Below, piece after piece: positions 1 to 7,414 of a DNA stretch of 19,342 bases (position 1 is its first letter; each line of letters opens with the position of its first letter). The stretch is from positions 1-19,342 of the forward strand of contig CAJUGG010000003.1 in assembly GCA_910585995.1 (NCBI GenBank), in the 5' to 3' direction. The translations under genes and the position numbers were made by a program. The notes beneath the pieces were generated by a model, which saw nothing but the letters and a program-made list of their open reading frames with translations, ran no database searches and was not told the origin of the DNA. This DNA comes from an uncultured Lachnospiraceae bacterium (GTDB lineage Bacteria > Bacillota > Clostridia > Lachnospirales > Lachnospiraceae).

Positions 1-95
1 AATCGGACATAAATGTCCGTCTGAGTCGCACAATCTCCGCCCATTGTCCGATACATTCCATGCAGCACTCTTTGTGCACCCACCCCAAGCCAGAG
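1..95. repeat. Right half of a long-hairpin repeat (copy A), cut by the window edge
   Basis: The window opens at the tip of a hairpin: CGGACA (4-9), loop taaa, TGTCCG (14-19). The following 75 bases run parallel to the right arm of the complete palindrome at 3045-3234. Shared blocks include TGTCCG spaced about 31 nt from a second GTCCG, then a GATACATTC.ATGCAG block and GCACTCTTTGTG followed by a C-rich end. Matches are closest to the reverse complement of the left arm of the second copy. The left arm of this copy must lie upstream of the window. No protein is encoded; it is a dispersed palindromic element of unknown function. Confidence 0.7.
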
Positions 96-202
96 TGCGC
101 GGCGACCCACTGGCACAAGAAGCAAAAGAATCCCGCTCGTCTTTGGCCCCGTGCAGTCTGAGTGTAGGAGTGATGGGGAGAGTGGGGGAAGGAGAGATGG
201 AG

Positions 203-532
203 ATGTTTGGAGAGGGGATTGAAGCTTGGGTGTATGGGGAGGAGGGATATGAGGGGGTGTTAACGGAGAAGGTTAAGTATGTGAGGGAGCATGTGGAGGA
301 GCTTTTGAGGAGAGCTTTTTCAGAGGAAGTGGTGCGGGGTATCCAAAGGTTTGGAAAGTGGGTGCCAGGGTATCCGGAGGTGTTTTTGGAGATTTGGGTG
401 GATGCGGTGGTGTATGTGCCTAAGAGGGATGTGACGACGGTTGTGTTTTCTAATGACAGCTTTTTGTATGGTCATTATATGGAAGCGGATTTTGATGGGG
501 AGTGGAACTGTGTGGGGTATGAGATTTGTTAA
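203..532 (+). CDS. Small hypothetical protein (109 aa)
   Basis: The product is an acidic, probably cytosolic protein of about 109 residues with no signal peptide or membrane segment. I do not recognise the family with certainty. The C-terminal half alternates beta-strand-like stretches and ends with a pattern of the type F-x-G-H-x-x-x-x-x-F-D-G, which recalls DUF2262/DUF6985-like small proteins; this is a weak impression. The reading frame stays open upstream to a TTG at 44, but that part lies inside the repeat at 1-95. ATG 203 has AAGGAG at 189-194 with 8-nt spacing and is the best start. ATG 173 and ATG 197 are alternatives, but each has its Shine-Dalgarno only 2 nt away. The DNA is strikingly G-rich on this strand. 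The stop lies 21 nt before recG, so the two may be cotranscribed. Confidence 0.55.
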   Translation: MFGEGIEAWVYGEEGYEGVLTEKVKYVREHVEELLRRAFSEEVVRGIQRFGKWVPGYPEVFLEIWVDAVVYVPKRDVTTVVFSNDSFLYGHYMEADFDGEWNCVGYEIC

Positions 533-553
533 GTATGTGAAAAGGGGTAGAGG

Positions 554-2611
554 ATGAGACTTCAGGATTCGATTGTGAAGATTAAGGGAATTGGGGAGAA
601 GACGGCGGCGGCGTTTGCGAAGGTGGGGGTGAGTACGGTGGAGGATTTGCTTCGGTATTATCCGAGGGGGTATGAGACGTATGGGGAGCCTGTGGGGCTT
701 TTGGAGGCTGTGGAGGGGCAGAAGTGTGCGGTCAGGGGAGTTGTGCTGTTTTTGTCGGCGGTGAAGCGGTATACGAGGTATCAGGTGTTTACGGCGCAGA
801 TTCAGGTTGGGGAGCAGATGATGGAGGGGGTGTGGTTTAATATGCCGTTTCTTCGGAATTATTTTCAGAGGGGAGGACAGTATGTGTTTCGGGGAGTGAT
901 CAGCTGTAAGGGAAAACAGTACCGGATGGACCAGCCGGAGCATTATTCCTTGGGAGATTATGACAGGCTATTGCATGTGATGCAGCCGAAGTATGCGCTG
1001 ACATCGGGGCTTACGGGGAAGATGGTGACAAAAGCGGTCAAACAGGTGTTCGATTGCGGAGAGGTGTGGGTGCCGGAATATCTGCCGAAGGAGATGACAG
1101 AGCATTACAGGCTTTGTGGGGAATGGGAGGCATTGAAGCGGGTGCATTTTCCCAAAGATGATCGGGAGATGAGACAGGCGAGGAACCGGCTGGTGTTTGA
1201 TGAGTTTTTGCTGTTTGTCCTGGGGCTTCGAAGGCTCAGGGAGAGCCAGGAGGAGCTTGTGAATGAGGCACCGATGAAAGAGGTGGAAGAGACGAAAAGG
1301 CTGGTTGAGGGGCTTCCTTATACGCTGACAGCGGCACAGACAAGGGTCTGGGAGGAGATACGGACGGATCTTATGGGGGAACATGTGATGAGCCGGCTGG
1401 TGCAGGGGGATGTGGGATCTGGTAAGACGATACTGGCAGTGCTTGCTCTTGTGATGGCGGGATGTAATGGGTATCAGGGGGCTTTGATGGTGCCTACGGA
1501 GGTGCTGGCCAAGCAGCATTATCAGGAGGTCTCTGTGCTGTTTGAGGCACATGGGATTCCTCTTAGGGCGCTCCTTTTGACAGGTTCTATGACAGCGAAG
1601 GAAAAAAGGCTGGCGTATGAGGAGATCGAGAGTGGAAAGGCTCAGATTGTGATCGGGACACATGCGCTGATTCAGGAGCAGGTGGTGTATCGGCGCCTGG
1701 GGCTGGTGGTAACAGATGAACAGCATCGCTTTGGGGTGCGACAAAGGGAGACACTGGCTGAAAAGGGGGTGCATCCCCATGTGCTGGTGATGAGTGCGAC
1801 ACCGATTCCACGGACGCTGGCGATCATTGTGTATGGAGATCTGGATATCTCGGTGGTGGATGAACTGCCGGCGCACAGGCTTCCAATTAAAAATTGTGTA
1901 GTGGATGAATCCTATCGGGCGAGTGCTTACCGTTTTATGGAAAAAGAGGTGGGCGCGGGGCATCAGGTATATATAATCTGTCCGATGGTGGAGGAGAGTG
2001 AAGAGTTAGAACTGGAAAATGTTACGGATTATACGCAGAGGCTTTCAGGGATTTTTCCGGATTATCAGATTGCATGTCTTCATGGGAAGATGAGGCCCAA
2101 GGAGAAAAATGAGATTATGGAGCGTTTTGCCGAAGGGAAGATCCAGATCCTGGTGTCTACGACGGTGATTGAGGTGGGGATCAATGTGCCCAATGCCACG
2201 GTGATGATGGTAGAGAATGCGGAGCGTTTTGGACTGGCGCAGCTTCATCAGCTTCGGGGGCGTGTGGGGCGTGGGAAGGCACAGTCTTATTGTATCTTTA
2301 TGAGCGGCAGTAAGGGGAAGGAAACCAGGAAGCGCTTAGAGGTGTTAAATAAATCCAATGACGGATTTTTTATCGCCAGTGAAGATCTGAAGCTTAGGGG
2401 GCCTGGAGATCTCTTTGGGATTCGTCAAAGCGGCATCTTAGAGTTTCGGTTAGGGGATGTGTTTCAGGATTCGAGAGTGCTAAAGCAGGCAAGTGAAGCG
2501 GCAAATGCGATCCTGGAAGAAGATGCAGAACTTATGCTTTACAAATACAGAGACCTGAAAGAGCGGCTGGAGCAGTATCTGGCACAAGGGGGAGAGAATC
2601 TAAATTTGTAA
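554..2611 (+). CDS. recG: ATP-dependent DNA helicase RecG
   Basis: RecG is the superfamily 2 double-strand translocase that regresses stalled replication forks and processes Holliday-type junctions during repair. The 685-residue length is normal and the protein is complete. The N-terminal wedge/OB region spans roughly residues 1-240, with a helix-hairpin-helix-like KIKGIGEKTA near residue 9. The helicase core follows: Walker A GDVGSGKT (285-292), DEQH box (388-391), SATPIPRT (from 414), STTVIEVGINVPNA (from 535) and motif VI QLRGRVGRG (566-574). The RecG-specific end motif LRGPGDLFGIRQSG is intact. The ATG at 554 is preceded by AGAGG only a few bases away. The first 300 bp are unusually G-rich compared with the rest of the gene. 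The following gene is the spore protein, separated by 158 nt. Confidence 0.97.
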   Translation: MRLQDSIVKIKGIGEKTAAAFAKVGVSTVEDLLRYYPRGYETYGEPVGLLEAVEGQKCAVRGVVLFLSAVKRYTRYQVFTAQIQVGEQMMEGVWFNMPFLRNYFQRGGQYVFRGVISCKGKQYRMDQPEHYSLGDYDRLLHVMQPKYALTSGLTGKMVTKAVKQVFDCGEVWVPEYLPKEMTEHYRLCGEWEALKRVHFPKDDREMRQARNRLVFDEFLLFVLGLRRLRESQEELVNEAPMKEVEETKRLVEGLPYTLTAAQTRVWEEIRTDLMGEHVMSRLVQGDVGSGKTILAVLALVMAGCNGYQGALMVPTEVLAKQHYQEVSVLFEAHGIPLRALLLTGSMTAKEKRLAYEEIESGKAQIVIGTHALIQEQVVYRRLGLVVTDEQHRFGVRQRETLAEKGVHPHVLVMSATPIPRTLAIIVYGDLDISVVDELPAHRLPIKNCVVDESYRASAYRFMEKEVGAGHQVYIICPMVEESEELELENVTDYTQRLSGIFPDYQIACLHGKMRPKEKNEIMERFAEGKIQILVSTTVIEVGINVPNATVMMVENAERFGLAQLHQLRGRVGRGKAQSYCIFMSGSKGKETRKRLEVLNKSNDGFFIASEDLKLRGPGDLFGIRQSGILEFRLGDVFQDSRVLKQASEAANAILEEDAELMLYKYRDLKERLEQYLAQGGENLNL

Positions 2612-2636
2612 TAAATGTTTTCGTGATATTTCTGGA

Positions 2637-2654
2637 TTGACAAAATTTTGTCAA
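2637..2654. promoter_or_regulatory. Perfect 18-bp palindrome upstream of the spore-protein gene
   Basis: TTGACAAAA followed directly by TTTTGTCAA makes a perfect 18-bp inverted repeat with no spacer, 25 nt after the recG stop. It also contains a TTGACA hexamer, but no good -10 box lies 16-18 nt downstream. A second TTGACA occurs at 2667-2672. The size and symmetry fit a dimeric-repressor operator, possibly for the spore gene. It is too AT-rich and lacks the T-run expected of an intrinsic terminator. The binding protein is unknown. Confidence 0.35.
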
Positions 2655-2725
2655 AACATGCAGTCATTGACAGTGTATCTTGATGAGAGATGCATATACT
2701 ATGATCGTAACAAACAACAACAAAT

Positions 2726-2752
2726 TGCGAAGCAGGGTAAGATCACTTCGCA
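2726..2752 (+). promoter_or_regulatory. Leader hairpin just upstream of the spore-protein ribosome binding site
   Basis: TGCGAAG (2726-2732) pairs perfectly with CTTCGCA (2746-2752) around a 13-nt loop. It ends 2 nt before the AAGGAG at 2755-2760 that serves the spore-protein start. A 5' stem in this position could protect the mRNA or modulate translation. That role is inference. Confidence 0.4.
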
Positions 2753-2769
2753 GTAAGGAGGAGTTTATT

Positions 2770-2973
2770 ATGTCTAATTCTACTAACAGAGCAGCAGTAC
2801 CAGAGGCTAAGGCAGCACTGGACCGTTTTAAGTACGAGGTGGCAAGCGAGATTGGCGTGCCGCTGACAGATGGCTATAATGGAGATTTGACTTCCAAACA
2901 GAACGGTTCTGTGGGAGGCTATATGGTGAAGAAAATGATCGAACAGCAAGAGCGTCAGATGGCTGGTAAATAA
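2770..2973 (+). CDS. Alpha/beta-type small acid-soluble spore protein (SASP)
   Basis: This 67-residue protein belongs to the alpha/beta SASP family, which coats DNA in the forespore core, shifts it toward an A-like form and protects it against UV and chemical damage. It is degraded at germination by the GPR protease. Family signs are the VPEAKAALDRFKYEVASEIGV block (residues 10-30) with the GPR-type site around KYEVASE, and the second conserved block GDLTSKQNGSVGGYMVKKMIE. The ATG at 2770 is preferred over upstream in-frame starts because AAGGAG lies 9 nt upstream and the protein then has the family's standard length and N-terminus. Expression is expected in the forespore under sigma-G, but no clear sigma-G promoter could be called. 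A strong terminator follows, so the gene is monocistronic. Confidence 0.96.
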   Translation: MSNSTNRAAVPEAKAALDRFKYEVASEIGVPLTDGYNGDLTSKQNGSVGGYMVKKMIEQQERQMAGK

Positions 2974-2986
2974 GAGCGTATGAGAG

Positions 2987-3027
2987 GTGCCGCAAGACCA
3001 TAAAAGGAGTGGTCTTGCGGCACTTTG
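2987..3027 (+). terminator. Intrinsic terminator of the spore-protein gene
   Basis: A perfect 14-bp stem (GTGCCGCAAGACCA at 2987-3000 with its complement at 3010-3023) encloses a 9-nt loop and is followed by a short T-rich tract. It starts 13 nt after the SASP stop codon. The T-run is short, but stem strength and position make termination likely. Confidence 0.85.
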
Positions 3028-3044
3028 TATGTTAGGGAGAGGAC

Positions 3045-3234
3045 GGGACGAGTGCAGAAGGAGGTTTAGGGGAGCGACAAAGGTCTGCATAGAATGTATC
3101 GGACAGTGCACAAAGTTTGTATGCTCCAATCGGACAGGAGTGTCCGCTTGGCTCATACAAACTTCGCACACTGTCCGCTCCAATCTACACAGCACTCTTT
3201 GTCGCTCCCCTAAACCTCCTTCTGCACTCGTCCC
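3045..3234. repeat. 190-nt long-hairpin palindrome (copy B)
   Basis: The outer arms are perfectly complementary over 38 nt (3045-3082 against 3197-3234). After an imperfect stretch, the stem resumes (GGACAGTG, AGTTTGTATG and related blocks) and closes at CGGACA (3131-3136), loop ggag, TGTCCG (3141-3146). The whole element folds as one stem of about 90 bp with few interruptions. It encodes nothing and has no T-run at either end, so it is not a simple terminator. It matches the half element at 1-95, which defines a repeat family. It sits between the spore-gene terminator and the promoter of the MoxR locus. Whether it is a MITE-like mobile element or a structured RNA cannot be told from the sequence. 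Confidence 0.9.
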
Positions 3235-3371
3235 TGGATAGTGTAAGAGGGCAGTCGTATTTCTTAAAGAAATAATTTATAATAAGGGGGTGATTTGGTG
3301 GATATAGGAGGAGTGAAAGAAGTGAAAAGAAAACGTGTCGTGCTTGTAGGATTGATGAGGATTTTATTGTG

Positions 3372-3515
3372 ATGATTGTAAGTCGTGGATTGTGTAGAAA
3401 CTGGCCGCCTAGAATCTTTAACCGTCCAGAACTGGTGTTTGTAAAATTGAAATCTGGAATTGATATTAGCGATGATTTAGAGTATAATAAAAACAAAAGT
3501 TATAAAGCAAAATGA
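3372..3515 (+). CDS. Possible 47-aa hypothetical ORF, or gene remnant
   Basis: This short frame starts at ATG 3372 and ends at TGA 3515, encoding a basic, unrecognised peptide containing RNWPPRIFNRPELVF. Its start overlaps by one base the stop (TGA 3370-3372) of an even shorter frame beginning at GTG 3298. That frame has an AGGAG-like stretch only inside it. The overlap may mean translational coupling, or one decayed gene with a frameshift. The promoter of the MoxR gene lies inside its 3' end, which argues against an important protein. No good ribosome binding site precedes ATG 3372. Confidence 0.2.
   Translation: MIVSRGLCRNWPPRIFNRPELVFVKLKSGIDISDDLEYNKNKSYKAK
3460..3488 (+). promoter_or_regulatory. 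Sigma-A-type promoter for the MoxR locus
   Basis: TTGATA (3460-3465) and a perfect TATAAT (3483-3488) are separated by exactly 17 nt. Transcription would start near 3495, giving a leader of about 50 nt before the ATG at 3544. This is the best promoter in the window, and it lies at the expected place for the first gene of the locus. A second TATAAT at 3278-3283 has no matching -35. Confidence 0.75.
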
Positions 3516-3543
3516 TAGAGAGAAAAGGAGAGGAGTACACTTT

Positions 3544-4659
3544 ATGGAACGAAAAGCAGAGATTAAGCCGCCTGTGGAGGTGCGGTATCAGAAGGAATTG
3601 GAGGCGTTAGCAGCGCAGGACACGGGGAAGAGGCCTCTGAACTGGAAGCTGTCGCCAAAAGCGGTGCGTACTTTTATATTGGGGAGCAAGAAGCCTCTGG
3701 AGTGGAATGGAGAGGAGATTGTCATCCGGAAAAAGTATCTGGGCAATGATGCCTTGGTGGAGCGCTGTATTATTACTTTGGCAGGCAATAGGGGACTGAT
3801 GTTAGTGGGAGAGCCGGGTACGGCTAAGACGATGCTCTCAGAACTTCTGTCGGCGGCGATCAGTGGGACGAGTACCAATACGATCCAGGGTACAGCGGGC
3901 ACTACTGAGGATATGATTAAATATAGCTGGAATTATGCGCTCTTGTTGGCAAAGGGACCTGTACGGGAGGCGCTGGTGCCTTCGCCTCTGTATGTGGGGA
4001 TGGAACAGGGAATCTTGACCCGTTTTGAGGAGATAACCCGTACGCCGGCGGAGATTCAGGACAGCCTGATCAGCGTGTTAAGTGATAAGGTGCTGAATGT
4101 GCCGGAGCTTGGAGAAGAGGGACTGATGTTTGCGCGGGCAGGTTTTAATGTGATCGGGACGGCGAATACCAGGGATAAGGGCGTCAATGAGATGAGTAGT
4201 GCATTGAAACGACGTTTTAATTTTGAGACGGTGATGCCGGTTCGGGATGTGTCATTGGAGAAACAGATCATTGTCAATGAGGTGGAAGAGCTGGCGAAGG
4301 CAAGCCAGATTGATATGCCAGTGGATGAGGATGTGGCGGAGATCCTGGCTTCGACTTACCATGAACTTAGAGAAGGCGTCTCTTCCCTGGGACATCGCAT
4401 CGATCGTCCGGCGTCGGTGATGAGTACGGCAGAGGCGGTGTCTGTCTATTATCAGACCATGATGACCGCTTACTACTATGGAGATTCTACGATGGATCTA
4501 GGGTGTCTGGTACAAAATTTAGTAGGTGCTGTGCAAAAAGAAAATCAAGACGATCTGGAAAAACTTCGCAGTTATTTTCAGACTGTCGTGCGGGATAAAG
4601 GAGGAAAAGAGGGGCAGCTATGGAACAGTTATTACGAGGCGAGGAAATACCTGAAGTAA
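3544..4659 (+). CDS. MoxR-family AAA+ ATPase (YehL-like)
   Basis: This 371-residue protein is a MoxR-type AAA+ ATPase, a group that works with VWA-domain partners as chaperone-like remodelling machines. Walker A is GEPGTAKT (89-96). The Walker B/catalytic region reads RFEEITRTPAEIQ (from 160), with Glu162-Glu163 where most AAA+ proteins have Asp-Glu. Sensor 1 is the NVIGTANTRD stretch (from 202), and the arginine finger is Arg223 or Arg224 in LKRRFNF. The downstream SLGHRIDRP segment belongs to the C-terminal lid. Length and motifs fit the E. coli YehL subgroup. The start has AGGAG at 3531-3535 with 8-nt spacing. The 3' end overlaps the DUF5682 gene by 40 nt, which implies coupled translation. 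A cytosolic hexameric ring is expected by family; the substrate is unknown. Confidence 0.93.
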   Translation: MERKAEIKPPVEVRYQKELEALAAQDTGKRPLNWKLSPKAVRTFILGSKKPLEWNGEEIVIRKKYLGNDALVERCIITLAGNRGLMLVGEPGTAKTMLSELLSAAISGTSTNTIQGTAGTTEDMIKYSWNYALLLAKGPVREALVPSPLYVGMEQGILTRFEEITRTPAEIQDSLISVLSDKVLNVPELGEEGLMFARAGFNVIGTANTRDKGVNEMSSALKRRFNFETVMPVRDVSLEKQIIVNEVEELAKASQIDMPVDEDVAEILASTYHELREGVSSLGHRIDRPASVMSTAEAVSVYYQTMMTAYYYGDSTMDLGCLVQNLVGAVQKENQDDLEKLRSYFQTVVRDKGGKEGQLWNSYYEARKYLK

Positions 4660-7052
4660 CGACGTATGATCTTGACAGCCCTGTGTTGTATTTTCCTATC
4701 CGACACCACAGTCCGGTCTGTGCCTGGCATCTAAAGCAGGCGATAGAAGCCTACAAGCCAGAGGTAATATTGATCGAAGGGCCTCAAAATGCGCAGGAGC
4801 AGATTCCGGTGCTTGCCCATCCAGAGACCAAAGCGCCTGTGGCTCTCTATTATTTTTATAAAGATCGAAAGGGCCTGCTCAGTGAGGAGAAAGAAGACTA
4901 TAAATGCTATTATCCATTTTTGGATTATTCCCCGGAACTGATCGCGCTTCGGGAAGCCAAGGAGAGACAGATTGCTGCGCAGTTTATCGATTTGCCGTAT
5001 GGGGAGATCTTAATCGGCACAGAAGAGCACAAGGGTATCCGTACCGAAGGAGAGAAGCAGACTTATAATGATGACTATCTGTTGAGCAGAAGCCGCTATC
5101 TGTCCCTGCTCTGTGAGAAGACAGGGCTTCGGAGCTTTGAGGAATTGTGGGAAAAATATTTTGAGATTGGCGGACTCTTTCAGACAACCGAGGCATTTGT
5201 CCGCCAGATGACGACCTATTGCAGCCTCTCCCGAAGTCATACTCCCAAAGAGGAACTGGAGACAGACGGCTGTCTGATGCGGGAGAAGTATATGGCGGAG
5301 CAGATTGCCAAAGCGTCTAAGACTTACCAAAAGATCCTGGTGGTGACAGGCGGTTTTCATACGGATGGTATCCGGGAATTGTTAGAACATCAGACGTCGG
5401 ACAAAAACAATGGTTTTCTGAAATATGCGGAAAAACCTGTAAAGTTACATAGTCTGTCTGACAAAGATCAGGGCGTCTATCCGCTGGCTTACTCGATGGA
5501 GGCGGCAGATGCATTAAATGGATATGCCAGCGGCATGCAGTCACCTGGTTTCTATCAACAGGTGTGGGAGCGGCTGATCAAGGCAGAAAACCCCCAGGGT
5601 GCGTATGAGGATTCAGTGCTGCATCAGTTAGTAAGCGCGGGGCGCAAGGCGAGACAGAAAAAGGAGAGTCTTTCTTCGTATGATGTGATCTGTGCCCTTT
5701 CCATGGCCAAAGGGCTGGCAGCGCTTCGCGGGAAACGGGAAGCCGGTCTTTACGAACTTCGGGATGCGGCGCTCTCTTCTTTTGTCAAAGGAGAGTGTAA
5801 TCCTTCCACCGATCTGCCCTTACAGATCTTACAGAGTTTAAATACCGGAAAACAAGTGGGAAAACTCTGTGAAGACGCCAACCGGCCGCCGCTTCTTTTA
5901 GACTTTGACGAACAGTGCAAAAAGTTTGGATTAAAAATACAGGCAGCCGGGCAGCAGGAAGTGGTGCTGGAGTTGTTTTCCAAGAAAAAACATCTGTCCA
6001 TGAGCCGGTTTTTCTATCAGTTACAATTTTTAGAGACGCAGTTTGCCAGAAGGACCAAAGGCGCAGACCTGTTAAACCGCAGGGACAAGAGCCGGATACG
6101 GGAGACCTGGGTCTATCATTTTTCCGGTCAGGTGCTTGCAGCGCTGGTGGATGTCTCGATGTTGGGCGGGACAGTGGCGGAAGCTTCCAGGACAAAGCTG
6201 ATCCGGGATTTTGGAAAGAGTGAGAACAGTCAGGAAGCTGCAAAACTATTGACTCTGTGTTTCTTGATGGGATTTTTAGAAGAGCAGGCAGGCATGAGCG
6301 CCCATATCCGGGAAGTCTTGACAAGTGACGGAGATTTTTTCTCCTTGTCAGAGGGATTTTCACATCTCAGGATGTTGTATGAGCTGCAGGAACTTTATGA
6401 AGTGGAGGCGACCTTGGAGCTGGAAACACTGATCGGGATCTGTTTCCAGAAGATCGTGCAGCTGTTGCCGTCTATGGCACAGGTAAAAGAGGAACAGCAG
6501 CAGACTTGCATGGAAAGCTGTCTGTCTCTCTATCAGATCACCGGACGAGGCAGTTTTTCGCATTACAGACAAAATCTGACAGAAGCTTTTCTAAGGCTTT
6601 TGTCGCAGCCGCAGATCAATCCGGGACTGGAAGGGACAGTGCTTGGCTTACTCTACGGAGATAACAGTGACTATGGCGAGCAGATCCAGAAAGCTTCAGC
6701 CGGCTATCTGCAGGGAACCAATGAGATGCAGATGAAAAGTGCAGCTTTTTTGCGCGGCCTCTTTTATACAGCGAGAGATTTCGTATTTGTAAAAGAAGAT
6801 TTTCTTACCATGATCGACCAGCTGATCGCCAGTCTGTCACCAGAATCCTTTATGAAACTTTTGCCGGAGCTAAGACAGGCATTTGGCTATTTTACCCCGA
6901 TAGAGACCGACCGCATCGCAGGAAAAGCCGCAGCCCTGCACGGCGCCAAGAAGAAAGAGGTGCTGCAAGGGCGCAAGGTGTTGCCGCAGGAGTATGCGTA
7001 TGGGGAGATGGTGGATGCGTATGCGGTGAAAGGGATTAGCGGAGGATTGTGA
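4620..7052 (+). CDS. DUF5682 family protein (YehM-like)
   Basis: The product has 810 residues, no signal peptide and no membrane segment. Its N-terminal domain carries the DUF5682 signature: YFPIRHHSPVCAWHL (24-38, with Arg28, His29, His30, Ser31) and VILIEGP (49-55, Glu53). It also has REKYMAEQI (221-229) followed by VVTGGFHTDGI (241-251, His247). This order (His pair, Glu, Arg-x-x-x-Met, Gly-rich strand with His) resembles the TraB/Tiki/ChaN/EreA-like fold. A hydrolase or metal-binding activity is therefore conceivable, but this is inference. The remaining 550 residues are mainly helical and unrecognised. The gene starts inside the MoxR gene, with AAAGGAGG at 4597-4604 and GAGGGG at 4609-4614. 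It corresponds to E. coli YehM (about 760 aa). A 362-nt gap with a structured repeat follows. Confidence 0.88.
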   Translation: MEQLLRGEEIPEVTTYDLDSPVLYFPIRHHSPVCAWHLKQAIEAYKPEVILIEGPQNAQEQIPVLAHPETKAPVALYYFYKDRKGLLSEEKEDYKCYYPFLDYSPELIALREAKERQIAAQFIDLPYGEILIGTEEHKGIRTEGEKQTYNDDYLLSRSRYLSLLCEKTGLRSFEELWEKYFEIGGLFQTTEAFVRQMTTYCSLSRSHTPKEELETDGCLMREKYMAEQIAKASKTYQKILVVTGGFHTDGIRELLEHQTSDKNNGFLKYAEKPVKLHSLSDKDQGVYPLAYSMEAADALNGYASGMQSPGFYQQVWERLIKAENPQGAYEDSVLHQLVSAGRKARQKKESLSSYDVICALSMAKGLAALRGKREAGLYELRDAALSSFVKGECNPSTDLPLQILQSLNTGKQVGKLCEDANRPPLLLDFDEQCKKFGLKIQAAGQQEVVLELFSKKKHLSMSRFFYQLQFLETQFARRTKGADLLNRRDKSRIRETWVYHFSGQVLAALVDVSMLGGTVAEASRTKLIRDFGKSENSQEAAKLLTLCFLMGFLEEQAGMSAHIREVLTSDGDFFSLSEGFSHLRMLYELQELYEVEATLELETLIGICFQKIVQLLPSMAQVKEEQQQTCMESCLSLYQITGRGSFSHYRQNLTEAFLRLLSQPQINPGLEGTVLGLLYGDNSDYGEQIQKASAGYLQGTNEMQMKSAAFLRGLFYTARDFVFVKEDFLTMIDQLIASLSPESFMKLLPELRQAFGYFTPIETDRIAGKAAALHGAKKKEVLQGRKVLPQEYAYGEMVDAYAVKGISGGL

Positions 7053-7153
7053 CCGGTAGGAGGAGGGGAGGGTGTACGCCCTCACGAGCTGGAGATATAT
7101 AGGGTAGAATAAAGATATAGATACATCTAGTGCCAGAGAAAAAGAACGAAGTA

Positions 7154-7182
7154 TTGAAGACACTCGGCTACCCACCTAATAT
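7154..7182 (+). promoter_or_regulatory. Weak candidate promoter upstream of the VWA gene
   Basis: TTGAAG (7154-7159) and TAATAT (7177-7182) are 17 nt apart in an AT-rich stretch of the gap between the DUF5682 and VWA genes. Each hexamer matches the consensus in four of six positions. If used, the repeat at 7228-7370 would lie in the mRNA leader of the VWA gene. A short GAGGG/CCCTC hairpin at 7068-7083 has no T-run and is not a convincing terminator for the upstream gene. Confidence 0.3.
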
Positions 7183-7227
7183 AAAACAAAAAATTCACGT
7201 TCGACGGCCACCCAACCCGTAGCTCGT

Positions 7228-7370
7228 CCAGGGGCAAGGTTCTCCGCAGACCCGTTGAGCGTCGTCGGCACTTAATGAGCGCAAGCGGCAACGCCGCGCA
7301 GTCGCGAATTTAGTACCGCTACAGGCGCTCATCGAGCGGGAGCGGGGTCTGAGGGGAACCTTGCCCCTGG
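7228..7370 (+). repeat. Structured inverted-repeat element, copy 1
   Basis: This 143-nt element begins and ends with a perfect 15-bp inverted repeat (7228-7242 with 7356-7370). Inside are further paired segments: CAGACCC (7247-7253) with GGGTCTG (7345-7351), and TGAGCG (7256-7261) with CGCTCA (7326-7331). A small hairpin GCGGC-AAC-GCCGC lies at 7285-7297. The 63-nt core at 7261-7323 recurs with a single mismatch, on the opposite strand, at 10748-10810. It lies 45 nt upstream of the VWA start and encodes nothing. It could be a MITE-like element, a structured RNA, or both. Confidence 0.9.
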
Positions 7371-7414
7371 GCGGGCGTGGCTGTCTCGCCACCCACGAAA
7401 GGAGAAATCGAATT

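Noticed and set aside
44..202. Upstream extension of the small hypothetical gene from a TTG at 44
   Set aside because: The first part is derived from the hairpin repeat, has no ribosome binding site, and a better-spaced ATG lies at 203.
968..1963. Long open frame on the - strand opposite recG, and similar ones at 7760-8569 and 15808-16332
   Set aside because: They are antisense shadows of well-supported genes. The predicted peptides are His/Arg/Pro/Leu-rich low-quality sequences without motifs.
2987..3241. 84-residue frame on the + strand across the terminator and palindrome
   Set aside because: It consists only of the spore-gene terminator stem and the palindrome; neither start context nor composition supports a gene.
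7068..7083. GAGGG/CCCTC hairpin as terminator of the DUF5682 gene
   Set aside because: The stem is only five or six base pairs long and no T-run follows.
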